A stretch of DNA of 64,000 nucleotides from CAYSUS01 sp964434165. GTDB lineage: Bacteria; Planctomycetota; Planctomycetia; Pirellulales; Thermoguttaceae. Positions 17,009 through 25,735 of the stretch are shown here, piece after piece. Each line of letters starts with the position of its first letter. Position 1 is the first letter of the stretch. The notes under the pieces were generated by a model. It ran no database searches, was not told the origin of the DNA, and worked only from the letters and a program-made list of their open reading frames with translations. Location of the stretch: NCBI GenBank assembly GCA_964434165.1, contig CAYSUS010000005.1:66721-130720 (forward strand). The letters are read 5' to 3'. Made by a program: the position numbers and the translations under genes.

Positions 17009-17851
17009 ATGCGACATCTGGATCTGACGCTCCCGTCGCCTGAGGAGAACCTGGCCCTCGACGAGGCCCTGCTCGAGGAGGCCGAGGACGCCCCAGGACC
17101 ATGCGAGGTGCTGCGGACCTGGGAGCCTGAGAGACCGATGGTCGTGGTGGGGCGGTCGTCGCGGATCGACGCCGAAGTCCACCTGGACGCCTGCCGCGAG
17201 CTGGGCTTCCCCGTGCTCCGCCGGGCCAGCGGCGGGGCGGCCATCGTCGCCGGGCCGGGGTGCCTGATGTACGCCGTGGTGCTCAGCTACGAGCGGCTTG
17301 CTTCGCTGCGCCGGATCGACCAGGCCCACCGCTACGTGCTCAACACCCTGGCCGCGGCGTTGCACCCGCTCGTCTCCGGCGTGCGATGCCGAGGGATCAG
17401 CGACCTGGTCATCCGCGCGGACCCCGAGGGCTTCCGAAGTCTTCAAGACTTCGGAAGTCTGCAAGAGCGTCACCCGGATGCTGCCGGGCCGACACGGCCC
17501 GGCTCGGAAGGCAGGGGGTGCGACGCGGGCGGCGCATCGACCGACCGCAAATTCTCCGGCAACAGCGTGCGGTGCCGGCGGCGCCACCTGCTCTATCATG
17601 GGACGCTGCTTTACGACTTCCCCCTCGATCTCGTCGCCCGGTGCCTGAAGATGCCGCCGCGCCAGCCCGACTATCGCGACGGGCGCCAGCACGGCGACTT
17701 CCTCATCAACCTGCCCGTCCCGCGCGAGGCCATCCGCCGCGCCGTGGTCGGCGCCTGGCGGGCCGGCGCATCGACCGGCGACTGGCCGCACGCGCGCGTT
17801 GCCCGCCTCGTGGCCGAACGGTACGGCTGCCCCGAGTGGCACGCGGGGTAG
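17009..17851 (+). CDS. Lipoate-protein ligase A-like protein (BPL/LPL catalytic domain) with repeat-derived insertion
   Basis: A 280-residue member of the biotin/lipoate ligase fold. Family marks are PSPEENLALDEALLEEAE at the start, LRRASGGAAIVAGPGCLMY (glycine-rich acyl-adenylate loop), the lysine motif DRKFSGNSVR and LLYHGTLLYDFPLD. Such proteins attach lipoyl or octanoyl groups to carrier proteins. Between the GISDLVI strand and DRKFSG there is an extra segment of roughly 35-38 residues encoded by about 17425-17540, which holds two perfect palindromes and looks like an inserted repeat. The frame is preserved, so the protein may remain active. ATG 17009 opens the conserved region; upstream in-frame codons add unrelated residues. 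Confidence 0.8.
   Translation: MRHLDLTLPSPEENLALDEALLEEAEDAPGPCEVLRTWEPERPMVVVGRSSRIDAEVHLDACRELGFPVLRRASGGAAIVAGPGCLMYAVVLSYERLASLRRIDQAHRYVLNTLAAALHPLVSGVRCRGISDLVIRADPEGFRSLQDFGSLQERHPDAAGPTRPGSEGRGCDAGGASTDRKFSGNSVRCRRRHLLYHGTLLYDFPLDLVARCLKMPPRQPDYRDGRQHGDFLINLPVPREAIRRAVVGAWRAGASTGDWPHARVARLVAERYGCPEWHAG
17431..17457. repeat. Perfect 13-bp palindrome (repeat family A) inside a coding sequence
   Basis: Arms CTTCCGAAGTCTT (17431-17443) and AAGACTTCGGAAG (17445-17457) pair perfectly around one base. The same arm sequence recurs between genes elsewhere in the window. Here it is translated in frame within the lipoate-ligase-like gene. Confidence 0.85.
17483..17503. repeat. Perfect 9-bp GC-rich palindrome inside the same insertion
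   Basis: GCCGGGCCG (17483-17491), loop ACA, CGGCCCGGC (17495-17503). It lies 25 bases after the family A palindrome and within the same extra segment of the lipoate-ligase-like gene. Confidence 0.8.
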
Positions 17852-17891
17852 CAAGGTTCAGGTGCCGTGTCCCTCCGGCTCGGAGTATCGA

Positions 17892-17926
17892 GAAGACCTC
17901 CGACGTCCCGGAGACGGCGGAAGTCG
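17892..17926. repeat. Degenerate family A palindrome between convergent genes
   Basis: The sequence around GACCTCCGACGTC ... GACGGCGGAAGTC keeps the order and spacing of family A arms, with two mismatches. It sits in the 88 bases between the ends of the lipoate-ligase-like gene (17851) and the alkaline phosphatase gene (17940), a terminator-like position. Confidence 0.5.
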
Positions 17927-17939
17927 TGGACGAGGCCCG

Positions 17940-19652
17940 TCACCGAGTCGCCACCTCGGGCAGCGGGGCGCTAGTGCCTGTCAGCAGATGGATCGCCTGG
18001 AGCGGGACATAGACCTTCTTGGTGTTGGGCGCATAGACGACCACGCCCTCCAGCTCGTGCGTCGTCTCTCCGATCTTCATCAGGTTCTTGTGAACCGGCA
18101 GTTCGGCTCTCTTGCCGCCCAGCTCGATAAGCACCGCGGGATTGGGCCCGTCGGCGCCCGCGACGGCCACTTTGGCGTCGGGCAGCATGGCGGCGGGCTC
18201 GACGAACAGGCGCCCGCCGAGCGCCTTCAGATCGATCCGGAGGGCATCGGCAAGGCACATGCCGATCTCGGGCGCGTCGTGGAGCCCCTCGGGCCTGCCC
18301 GGCCCGTAGGCGAACAGCGGCACGTCGCCGCCCACGTGCCCGTGGCTCGTCCAGCCGATCACGGTGTAGCGGGCGCAGAGGATCTTGCCGAAGGCGTTGT
18401 GCGGATTGCCTCGGTTCTGCCCGGCGTACTCGATCAGGTCGGCCGCGTCCTGGTCGGTGATCTTCAAGCCCCACCACTTCTCCACGACCCGCTTCACGTT
18501 GGCCGGGCTCTGATCGCCGCCCAGCTCCTTCCACATCGCCGGGGCCGAGGCCTTCATCTTCCTGAGCGGCTCGACGAGCTCCTCGTAGCTCATCTCCGAG
18601 TAGCGGCCGCTGGTGCGGTAATTGCCGATCGACATCCCGCCCGTGTTGTGGTCCGAAAGGGCCACCACCAGCGTGTTGCCGTCGCGCCTGGCATACTCCA
18701 GGGCCGCAGCCACGGTGCGGTCGAACATCACCAGGTCGCTGAGCAGGTGGGCCGGGTCGTTGGCGTGCCCCGCCCAATCGACCTGGCTCCCCTCGACGAT
18801 CAGGAAGAACCCCTTGGGGTTCTTGGAGAGAAGCTCGATGGCCTTGCGGGTCATCTGCTCCAGGGTCGGCTCGGTCGGGGCCAGTCGCGGGCGGTCGATC
18901 TCGGCGGCCATGTGGCTGGCCGAGAACATGCCGAAGACCCGTCCGCCGGTCACCTGGGCCAGCTCCTCGCCGGTCTTGACCAGCCGGTACTCGCGCTGGC
19001 GGAGGACTTCGGTCAGGTCCTCGCCGTCCTTGCGCTTGCCGCCGTCCTTCTCGGGAAGGAGGTAGGCCATTCCGCCGCCGAGCACCACGTCCACGTTCTG
19101 ATGCGCGGCCTGCTCCATGATGTCCAGCTCCCAGCCGCGCTCGGGCACGTGGGCCATGAACGCCGCCGGCGTGGCGTGCGTCACGCGCGACGTGGAGACC
19201 ACGCCGGTCGCTTTGCCCAGCAGCTTCGCCCCCTCCAGCACGTTGGCCAGCGGACGGTACTGAAGCTGCGAGACGGGGGCGGGCACGGGCGTGATCGTCT
19301 TCGCGCGCGGGCCCACGCCGATGAAGTTGTCGCTGGTGCGGATGCCGCAGGCAAAGGCCGTGGCCATGGGGGCCGAGTCCGCGACGACCGCGTCGGCGAT
19401 GTAGGTCTTCACCGCCCCGGTGAGCATCGAGTCGAGCGTGAGCGGATGCCCGGTGAACCATCGGGCAAGCGTGTAGCCCTCGGCGCCGCAGCCATCGACC
19501 ACCAGGAGGATCACGTTCTTGGCGCTCGGTTGCCTCGAGGCCGGCTCCGCCGAAGCCGGGGTGACCAGCCCCACAACCACGGCCAGAAGGGCCAGCAGGG
19601 AGACGGCGTGCGCTCGTTGGAAGGCTTTGAGCAATCGGTTGGGGCTGCGCAT
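17940..19652 (-). CDS. Secreted alkaline phosphatase (PhoA superfamily)
   Basis: A 570-residue exported enzyme that releases phosphate from organic monoesters. After the signal peptide (VSLLALLAVVVGLVTPASAE) comes the metal-ligand strand NVILLVVDGCGAEG, the nucleophile motif ADSAPMATAFACG (Ser near residue 92), VTHATPAAFMAHV, the EGSQVDWAGHAND motif, ALSDHNTGG and WTSHGHVGGDVPLFAYGPG, in the order of the alkaline phosphatase family. The C-terminal ~90 residues form an extra beta-rich domain ending in LQAIHLLTGTSAPLPE. Start ATG 19652 opens the signal peptide; the frame continues upstream for 500 codons but only as antisense of the next gene. Confidence 0.92.
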   Translation of the reverse strand: MRSPNRLLKAFQRAHAVSLLALLAVVVGLVTPASAEPASRQPSAKNVILLVVDGCGAEGYTLARWFTGHPLTLDSMLTGAVKTYIADAVVADSAPMATAFACGIRTSDNFIGVGPRAKTITPVPAPVSQLQYRPLANVLEGAKLLGKATGVVSTSRVTHATPAAFMAHVPERGWELDIMEQAAHQNVDVVLGGGMAYLLPEKDGGKRKDGEDLTEVLRQREYRLVKTGEELAQVTGGRVFGMFSASHMAAEIDRPRLAPTEPTLEQMTRKAIELLSKNPKGFFLIVEGSQVDWAGHANDPAHLLSDLVMFDRTVAAALEYARRDGNTLVVALSDHNTGGMSIGNYRTSGRYSEMSYEELVEPLRKMKASAPAMWKELGGDQSPANVKRVVEKWWGLKITDQDAADLIEYAGQNRGNPHNAFGKILCARYTVIGWTSHGHVGGDVPLFAYGPGRPEGLHDAPEIGMCLADALRIDLKALGGRLFVEPAAMLPDAKVAVAGADGPNPAVLIELGGKRAELPVHKNLMKIGETTHELEGVVVYAPNTKKVYVPLQAIHLLTGTSAPLPEVATR

Positions 19653-19955
19653 GGGACGGGACTCCGGGGGGTGGTTCGACGTGGACAAGGTGGGTATCCA
19701 AGGCATTGTAGCGGTTTCGGCAACCGCGCGCACCGGGGACAGGAACCGTTCTCCCCATCCAGGAACGAGCCCATCCGCGGCCGCGCCGGCGCCGCGTGGA
19801 CAAGCGGGGGCGTGCGGTCGATTGAGAACGGGTCCAGCCCCCCTGCCGCGCTTGACCCGCGCCGCGACACGGCCGACAATGGAAAGCCGCTTCCGACCCC
19901 ACCGGGCGCGCCGTTTGCGCCGTCCCACCCACCGTTTCGCTCTTGAGGTGCCTTG
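19653..19955. other. Divergent intergenic region carrying a dispersed inverted-repeat element
   Basis: The 303 bases between alkaline phosphatase and the PQQ-like gene must hold both promoters. More than a third of it (19735-19840) is one copy of a ~106-bp repeat element also found at 60217-60323. No open frame here resembles a gene. Confidence 0.6.
19735..19840 (+). repeat. Dispersed ~106-bp inverted-repeat element, copy 1 (family C)
   Basis: Its left end (19735-19759) is a 25-base block identical to the reverse complement of 60299-60323; its right end (19824-19840, GAGAACGGGTCCAGCCC) matches the reverse complement of 60217-60233 with one change. Within the element, GGAACCGTTCTC at the left pairs with GAGAACGG-TCC at the right. 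The ~60-base middle differs apart from a CGGCCGCG core. Confidence 0.8.
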
Positions 19956-21203
19956 ATGCGGACTTTCGCCCCGTTGATGGTTCTCTCGTTCGTGCTCGGC
20001 TCCTCCGGCCTTCAGAACGTCCGCGCCCAGGACGGCGATTGGCCGCAGTGGCGGGGCGCGAAGCAGGACGGCATCTCGCGCGAGACGGGCCTCTTGGAGA
20101 CCTGGCCGGAGAACGGCCCGCCCGAGCTGTGGCGTGTGCCCCTCGGCGGCGGCTTCTCGGCCGTCTCCGTGGCCGGCGGCAAGGCGTACACCATGGGCGT
20201 GGCCGATGGGAAGGAAGTGGCCGTATGCCTTGACGCCGCGACGGGGAAAGTCCTTTGGAGAGTCCCCCGCGGCAAGCTCTTCGAGAACTCCTACGGCGAC
20301 GGGCCCCGCGCCACGCCCACCATCGACGAGGACCGCGTCTACACGCTCGGCGCCGACGGCACGCTCATGTGCCTTGGGGCCGACTCGGGCGAGAAGCTGT
20401 GGGGATACAACCTGCTGGAAAAGTTCGAGGCCGAGAACGCGGAGTACGGCCTCTCGGCCTCGCCCGTCGTCAAGGGAAAGATGCTGCTGGTCGTCTCCGG
20501 AAAGAAGGAGGGCAAGACGCTCCTCGCGCTCGACAAGACGAGCGGGGAGGTGCTGTGGACGAGCCTCGGCGACCTGCCGGGCTACTCCACGCCGCTGCCC
20601 ACGGAGATCGACGGCGTGCCGCTTCTGGTCGTGCTTACCGGGGACGCGGTGGTCGGGGTCTCGCCCGACACCGGCGAGGAATACTGGCGCCATCCGTGGA
20701 AGACGACCATGGACGCCAACGTGGCCACGCCGATCGTCCAGGGCAAGACCCTGTTCATCTCCACGGGCTACAACCGGGGCGCCGGCTGGTTCGTCCTCTC
20801 CGCGGACGGCGGCAAGATACAGGCGGAGCTCGCGGAGGAGCTGACTCGAAGTAGCGGCCGCGACATGAAGAACTACCTCTCCACGTCGGTGCTCCTCGAC
20901 GGCCACCTGTACGGGTTCAACAACACGGCCCTGACTTGCATGGAGTTCGAGACCGGCGAGACGAAGTGGCGCGAGCGGGGCTTCAACCGCGGCTCGCTGA
21001 TCGCCGCGGACGGCAAGCTGATCGTCCTCGGCGAGCGGGGCACGCTGGCGCTGGTCGAGGCCTCGCCCGAAGAGTACAAGGAGCGCGGCAAGTTCCAGGT
21101 GCTCCAGGGCCGCTGCTGGACCGTTCCCACGCTGGCCGCCGGCCGGCTCTACGTGCGGGACGAGCAGGAGCTGGCGTGCCTGGACCTGCGGAAGCCCCAG
21201 TAG
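19956..21203 (+). CDS. Secreted PQQ-binding-like beta-propeller protein
   Basis: A 415-residue exported protein. After a signal peptide (LMVLSFVLGSSGLQNVRAQD) come WPQWRGAKQDGISRETGLL and repeated PQQ-like blades: VCLDAATGKVLWRVP, MCLGADSGEKLWGYN, LALDKTSGEVLWTSL, GVSPDTGEEYWRHPW, TCMEFETGETKWRE. These outer-surface propellers are very common in Planctomycetota; few have a known function, and PQQ binding itself is not implied. ATG 19956 is preferred over TTG 19953; TGAGGTG precedes it. Its stop codon TAG is also the first three bases of a 32-nt tandem repeat. Confidence 0.9.
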   Translation: MRTFAPLMVLSFVLGSSGLQNVRAQDGDWPQWRGAKQDGISRETGLLETWPENGPPELWRVPLGGGFSAVSVAGGKAYTMGVADGKEVAVCLDAATGKVLWRVPRGKLFENSYGDGPRATPTIDEDRVYTLGADGTLMCLGADSGEKLWGYNLLEKFEAENAEYGLSASPVVKGKMLLVVSGKKEGKTLLALDKTSGEVLWTSLGDLPGYSTPLPTEIDGVPLLVVLTGDAVVGVSPDTGEEYWRHPWKTTMDANVATPIVQGKTLFISTGYNRGAGWFVLSADGGKIQAELAEELTRSSGRDMKNYLSTSVLLDGHLYGFNNTALTCMEFETGETKWRERGFNRGSLIAADGKLIVLGERGTLALVEASPEEYKERGKFQVLQGRCWTVPTLAAGRLYVRDEQELACLDLRKPQ

Positions 21204-21290
21204 CAGGCAATCCCCAAATGCCGTACGCTTAGTAGCAGCCATTCTCCAAATGCCGTACGCTTAGTAGCAGGCATATTCCGCAGTGCCGTC
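21201..21290 (+). repeat. 32-nt tandem repeat beginning in the stop codon of the PQQ-like gene
   Basis: Unit 1 (21201-21232) and unit 2 (21233-21264) differ at about four bases; both start with TAGCAG and share CAAATGCCGTACGCTTAG. A third unit (from 21265) keeps only TAGCAGGCAT-TTCC-TGCCGT. Each unit contains GGCA...TGCC, a short inverted repeat. There are no spacers, so this is not a CRISPR array. Confidence 0.85.
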
Positions 21291-21322
21291 CTTCCCGTCC
21301 AGCAAAACACCCCAACCAGCCA

Positions 21323-21350
21323 GACTTCCGAAGTCTCGAAGACCTCGGAT
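21323..21350. repeat. Family A palindrome upstream of an oxidoreductase gene
   Basis: CCGAAGTCT (21328-21336), loop CGA, AGACCTCGG (21340-21348), one mismatch. It lies in the 190 bases between the PQQ-like gene and the Gfo/Idh gene, just after the 32-nt repeats. Confidence 0.7.
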
Positions 21351-21394
21351 GGCTCCGAAGCCCCCCTCGATTGCCACCCCAGGGAGACCCGCCC

Positions 21395-22717
21395 ATGACT
21401 CGCAAGATCCACCGACGCGAGATGCTCCGCCGCTCGGCCGCGGCCGGTGCCGGATCGTTTTTCCTCGTCCAGTCCGCCAGCGTGCGCGGGGCGGCGGCCA
21501 ACGAGAAGCTTAACGTCGCCCTCGTCGGCGTGGGCGGGCGCGGCGAGGCCAACCTCAATGGCGTCTCCGGCGAGAACATCGTCGCCCTGTGCGACGTCGA
21601 TGAGGAGCGGGCCAGGAAGGCCTACGCGCGGTATCCGAAGGTCAAGAAGTACCGCGATTTCCGCAAGATGCTCGACGAGCTCGACCGCCAGGTGGACGCC
21701 GTCGTGGTCAGCACGCCGGACCACACGCACTTCCACCCGGCCATGATGGCCCTGGGGATGGGCAAGCACCTGTACTGCGAGAAGCCGCTGGCCCACGCCG
21801 TGGCCGAGGTCCGCGCCATCACCGAGCTTGCCCGCAAGAAGAAGCTCGCCACGCAGCTCGGCTCGCAGCGCCACGCGATGAGCAACATGCACCGCGTGGT
21901 GGAGCTGGTCAAGTCCGGGGCCATCGGCGAGGTCCGCGAGGTCCACGCGTGGATCGGCGGCAGCCGCGGCATGCCCGAGATGCCCGCCGAGTTCCCGCCG
22001 GTCCCCGCGCACCTCGACTGGGACCTGTGGCTGGGCCCGGCCGCCGATCGCCGCTACAGCCCCGCCTACGTGCCGTATAAATGGCGGTTTTGGTGGGACT
22101 TCGGCACGGGCGAGACGGGCAACTGGGGATGCCACATCCTCGACATCCCCTACTGGGCCCTCGACCTGGCGCACTGCAATCTGGTTTCGGCGTCCGGGCC
22201 GCCGGTGGACAAGCAGCGCACGCCCAAGTCGATGGCCTGCCGCTTCGAGTTCCCCGCCCGGGGCAAGCTTCCTCCGGTCGAGCTCCACTGGTATCACACC
22301 TCAAGCGCGCCGGCCGTGCTGAAGGAGCGCCACGTGTCGCTCAAGGGGGCGAACACGTTGTTCATCGGCTCCGAGGGGATGCTGCTATGCGGATTCGGCT
22401 CGCGCAAGCTGTTCCCCGAGGACAAGTTCCGCGACTTCGAGCCGCCGGCCGAGACGATTCCCGACTCGCCGGGCTTCTACCGCGAGTGGATCAACGCCTG
22501 CAAGGGGGGCGAGCCGGCCACCTGCAACTTCGACTACACCGGTCCCATGGCCGAGACCGTCCTTCTGGGCAACGTGGCCTACCGCGTGGGCCAGGAATTC
22601 GACTGGAACGCGGCGAAGATGGAGGCCAAAGGCTGCTCCGCCGCCGAGCCCCTGCTCCGCCCCGCGTATCGCCCGGGGTGGGAGTTCGCGTGGCAGGTGG
22701 CGTGGAATGAACCGTGA
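21395..22717 (+). CDS. Gfo/Idh/MocA family oxidoreductase with Tat-type signal
   Basis: A 440-residue NAD(P)-dependent sugar-type oxidoreductase. The N-terminus HRREMLRRSAAAGAGSFFLV is a twin-arginine-type export signal, followed by the Rossmann motif NVALVGVGGRGEANL, the acid VALCDVDEERAR and the family motif CEKPLAHAVAEV (catalytic Lys in EKP). The C-terminal domain contains GTGETGNWGCHILDIPYWAL, matching the planctomycete subgroup. ATG 21395 has AGGGAG upstream. It is followed by the FGGY kinase gene on the same strand (129 bases), suggesting one catabolic unit. Substrate unknown. Confidence 0.92.
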   Translation: MTRKIHRREMLRRSAAAGAGSFFLVQSASVRGAAANEKLNVALVGVGGRGEANLNGVSGENIVALCDVDEERARKAYARYPKVKKYRDFRKMLDELDRQVDAVVVSTPDHTHFHPAMMALGMGKHLYCEKPLAHAVAEVRAITELARKKKLATQLGSQRHAMSNMHRVVELVKSGAIGEVREVHAWIGGSRGMPEMPAEFPPVPAHLDWDLWLGPAADRRYSPAYVPYKWRFWWDFGTGETGNWGCHILDIPYWALDLAHCNLVSASGPPVDKQRTPKSMACRFEFPARGKLPPVELHWYHTSSAPAVLKERHVSLKGANTLFIGSEGMLLCGFGSRKLFPEDKFRDFEPPAETIPDSPGFYREWINACKGGEPATCNFDYTGPMAETVLLGNVAYRVGQEFDWNAAKMEAKGCSAAEPLLRPAYRPGWEFAWQVAWNEP

Positions 22718-22846
22718 GTGCGGCGCCCTGGGTGCCGCGCAGCGGCGCCCGCGGTGCTCCGTTGGACATAGCGGCGCGCCGTCCCCGGTGCCGTCGCCGT
22801 GGATGCCCGGTCCCCGATCCGTTTCCCCCGCGCTTCACTCCCTGCC

Positions 22847-24382
22847 ATGCTTGTTGGAATCGATCTCGGCTCGACCAATCTCAAGGCCATCGCCTACGAC
22901 CTCGCCGGCAACGCCCTCACCCGGGCGAGCCGCCCCACGGAGGTCTTCCACCCCGATCCGGCGCACCCGGAGTGGGCCGTGTGGAAGCCCGAGCAGATCT
23001 GGGGCGGCGTGTGCGAGTGCCTTCGCGAGGTGACCGCCGCGGTCCCCAGCCCCGATCAGGTCCAGGGCCTGGCCGTGACCGGGATGGGCATGGACGGCTC
23101 GCCCATGACCGAGTCGGGCGAGTGCCTCTATCCGATGATCAGTTGGCACTGCCCGCGCACCCTGCCGCAGCAGAAATGGTGGCGGGAGCGGTTCGATCCG
23201 GACCGGCAGTTCGCCCTCACGGGCACGCAGATCTGGGGCTTCAACACGGCCCTGCGCATCCTCTGGATGCGCGAGCACGAGCCCGAGATTCTCCAGCGGG
23301 CGCACAAGTGGGTGCTCATCGAGGACTTCGTCAACTACATGCTCTGCGGCCGGTTCGCCACCGACTACAGCATGGCCTCGACCACGCTGCTGTTCGACCA
23401 GCGCAACAGGCGGTGGTGCGACGAGCTGCTCGAAACCTCCGGCATCAGCGAGGACCTGCTTTGCGAGCCGCTTCCTGCCGGCACGGTTCTCGGCGGCGTG
23501 ACGCCCGAGGCCGCCGCGGCCACGGGCCTGCGCGAGGGGACGCCCGTCGTGCTCGGCGGTCACGACTACTGCTGCGGCGAGGTCTCCACCGGGGCGCACA
23601 AGCCGGGCGTGGTCCTCGACGTGACCGGCACCTGGGAGATGATCGTCGCCGCGCTCGACGAGCCGGTCCTCACGCCCCCGGTGCGGCAGATGGGCGTGTT
23701 CGTCGATTCCCACGTCGCCCGCGACAAGTGGACCGTGATGGGCGGGGCCGTGGCCGCCGACATGCTGGAGTGGTTCCGCCGCGAGCTGGCCGCGGAGGAG
23801 AAACAGCGGGCCGAGCGCGAAGGGGGCCTGGACTGGGACTACCTCATGCAGGCCGCGGCCGACTCGCCGCCCGGGGCCAGGGGCGTGATGTTCCTGCCGC
23901 ACATGTCGGGCAGCAGTTGCCCCGTCGTCGATAGCACCTCGATGGGCGCCTTCGTGGGGCTGCGCAACATCGTCACCAGGGGCGACATGCTGCGGGCGGT
24001 GATCGAAGGGCTCGACTACCAGTTCCTCCAGATTGTCCGCGCCTACGAGCAAGGCCTGGGGGCGGCGCCGGAGCGGATCGTGGCCATCGGCGGGGCCACG
24101 AACAACGCCTTCTGGATGCAGAACAAGGCCGACGTGGTCGGAAAGCCCCTGGAGGTGCCCGACATGGACGAGCCGGTCGTATTGGGCGCGGCGATCCTCG
24201 CCGGCATCGGCGTGGGGCTCTACCGGGACGAAGAGGACGCCTTTCAGCGCGTGTACCGGCCCGGGAAGACCTACGAGCCCCGTCGCGAGCTGACCGAGCG
24301 GTACGCGCAGTGGTTCGGCGCCTTCGCCGAGCTCCATCCGGCGCTCTCCGGCATCCACGCCCGGCTGCACGGGATGACGTAG
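22847..24382 (+). CDS. FGGY-family carbohydrate kinase
   Basis: A 511-residue sugar kinase of the xylulokinase/glycerol-kinase fold. It starts MLVGIDLGSTNLKAIAYDLA (phosphate-1 motif), has VTGMGMDGSPM, the C-terminal FGGY-type motif (AIGGATNNAFWMQNKADVVG) and PVVLGAAILAGIGVGLY. The enzyme phosphorylates a ketose or polyol; specificity cannot be read. ATG 22847 opens the phosphate motif. Context with a Gfo/Idh enzyme upstream and a sodium:solute symporter nearby supports pentose/hexose catabolism. The gene ends 86 bases before a perfect palindrome. Confidence 0.92.
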   Translation: MLVGIDLGSTNLKAIAYDLAGNALTRASRPTEVFHPDPAHPEWAVWKPEQIWGGVCECLREVTAAVPSPDQVQGLAVTGMGMDGSPMTESGECLYPMISWHCPRTLPQQKWWRERFDPDRQFALTGTQIWGFNTALRILWMREHEPEILQRAHKWVLIEDFVNYMLCGRFATDYSMASTTLLFDQRNRRWCDELLETSGISEDLLCEPLPAGTVLGGVTPEAAAATGLREGTPVVLGGHDYCCGEVSTGAHKPGVVLDVTGTWEMIVAALDEPVLTPPVRQMGVFVDSHVARDKWTVMGGAVAADMLEWFRRELAAEEKQRAEREGGLDWDYLMQAAADSPPGARGVMFLPHMSGSSCPVVDSTSMGAFVGLRNIVTRGDMLRAVIEGLDYQFLQIVRAYEQGLGAAPERIVAIGGATNNAFWMQNKADVVGKPLEVPDMDEPVVLGAAILAGIGVGLYRDEEDAFQRVYRPGKTYEPRRELTERYAQWFGAFAELHPALSGIHARLHGMT

Positions 24383-24467
24383 GGCGCCAGCCGCATCGCA
24401 GCCCGAAGCGTTGGCGAGGGACGCCTCGAATGAGGTTCCCCCTGCCGGCGCTCGGTTCGCGCGGGTC

Positions 24468-24500
24468 AGACTCCCGAAGTCTCGAAGACTTCGGGAGTCT
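24468..24500. repeat. Perfect 15-bp palindrome (family A) between convergent genes
   Basis: AGACTCCCGAAGTCT (24468-24482), loop CGA, AGACTTCGGGAGTCT (24486-24500). It lies between the FGGY kinase stop (24382) and the stop of the CBM9-like gene (24505), exactly where a bidirectional terminator is expected. It is the cleanest copy of the family in the window. Confidence 0.88.
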
Positions 24501-24504
24501 CGGG

Positions 24505-25545
24505 CTAGTACTTCGAGCTGCAAAGACCCCAGGGGAGCTTGTTGTCAAACGGCGGCTCCTTCGGCCATTGGCCTCCTTTCCACGTGCTCCAGGCGAGCCG
24601 CTTGCGCTCCGAGGGCCACAGGCCGGCGGCCCTGCCCCAATCGCGCAGTCCCGAGCCCTCGTCGTGCACGAGCACCGAAAAGCAGAATTCGCGGCCCGCG
24701 CCGGGGCGGATGTCCTGCTTGACCAGCTTGAAGGGGATCGCGCATTCATAGATCGTCGTGCCGCCCTGGCGCGCGACCGCCACCTCGGCGTCGGAGTATG
24801 CCAGGTCGGCCAGGGGGCGGATCCTCTGCGTCTCGGCGAGATTCATGCCGGGCTGGGCGAGGAGATAGCATGATGCCGCGCCGTCCTGTTCTCCCGGCGC
24901 CAGCAGCAGCTCATACCGTGCCGTCTCGTCGTCGGCCGACTCGCCGGTCACGGCGCCCTCCGGCGCGATCGCGATCTGTACGGCGTCGAACGGCCCCTCC
25001 TCGCGCATCGGCACGAGCTTCTCCTCCTCCACGGCCACCAGCACGCAGAACGTGCGGCGGTTCCAGAACGTGCGGATGGTGGTCTTGCCCCCGTCGTCGA
25101 AGGTGACCGGGATGGCGTCCTTCCAGTCCGCGGGGTCGCCGTCGATCTGGGGTTTGAAATACGGGGCGCTGCAGCAGGCGATCTCCTGCTTGCGCGTCAC
25201 GGTCGTGCCCGCCCCTTGGGCCGAGACCTCAAGCGCGTAGCGGTTCTCGTCGTTGAGCGCCCCCCGGCTCACCGTAAACGCCGCGCGCTGGGTCTCGCGG
25301 GGCCCGAGGGCAACCTCGATCTGCGGCTCCCTGAGCGTCCACCCCTCCGGGACCTTCAAGCGGAGCACGCCCTCGTACGGCTTCTCCGTGAGGTTCCGCA
25401 CCGTGACGAACACCGGCGGCGTGTGCGATGGCGAGACGATCAGGCTGCCCAGGTGGAGGGCCACCGGTTCCTCGGCCAGAGCCGTCCCCGTCAGAAGCGG
25501 GCAGGCGGCGATCAGAAGGGGCAGCAAGGCCGCGGCAGGTCGCAT
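24505..25545 (-). CDS. Secreted CBM9-like carbohydrate-binding protein
   Basis: A 346-residue exported protein with a signal peptide (LLPLLIAACPLLTGTALAEE), then an Ig-like N-terminal domain (FVTVRNLTEKPYEGVLRLKV) and from about residue 135 a CBM9-type domain (KPQIDGDPADWKDAIPVTFD, TIRTFWNRRTFCVLVAVEEE, GPFDAVQIAIAP, YECAIPFKLV). Such modules bind glycans or act in surface proteins. Start ATG 25545 has GGAGG upstream. It converges on the FGGY kinase gene and is divergent from the symporter gene, fitting a carbohydrate-use block. Confidence 0.8.
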   Translation of the reverse strand: MRPAAALLPLLIAACPLLTGTALAEEPVALHLGSLIVSPSHTPPVFVTVRNLTEKPYEGVLRLKVPEGWTLREPQIEVALGPRETQRAAFTVSRGALNDENRYALEVSAQGAGTTVTRKQEIACCSAPYFKPQIDGDPADWKDAIPVTFDDGGKTTIRTFWNRRTFCVLVAVEEEKLVPMREEGPFDAVQIAIAPEGAVTGESADDETARYELLLAPGEQDGAASCYLLAQPGMNLAETQRIRPLADLAYSDAEVAVARQGGTTIYECAIPFKLVKQDIRPGAGREFCFSVLVHDEGSGLRDWGRAAGLWPSERKRLAWSTWKGGQWPKEPPFDNKLPWGLCSSKY

Positions 25546-25735
25546 GTCGAGTCCTCCGGGCGAACGCGGGATCTCAGGGCATCCACGGCGCCATTCTGAC
25601 CAGGCGCCCACCCGAGGTCAACAACGGGCGGTTCTCGCCCTTCGCGGACGTTCCCCGTCGGCGCGGTCGTCGCTTGCCCGGCCTCCGAGCGTCTGCTACC
25701 CTCTTAACTTTCTACTCACACTGCGGGGAGCGGCT

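Noticed and set aside
20983..21210. A minus-strand Arg/Pro/Ala-rich frame overlapping the PQQ-like gene end
   Set aside because: Antisense shadow with low-complexity translation.
21201..21290. A CRISPR array
   Set aside because: The 32-nt units are contiguous without spacers and there are no cas genes.
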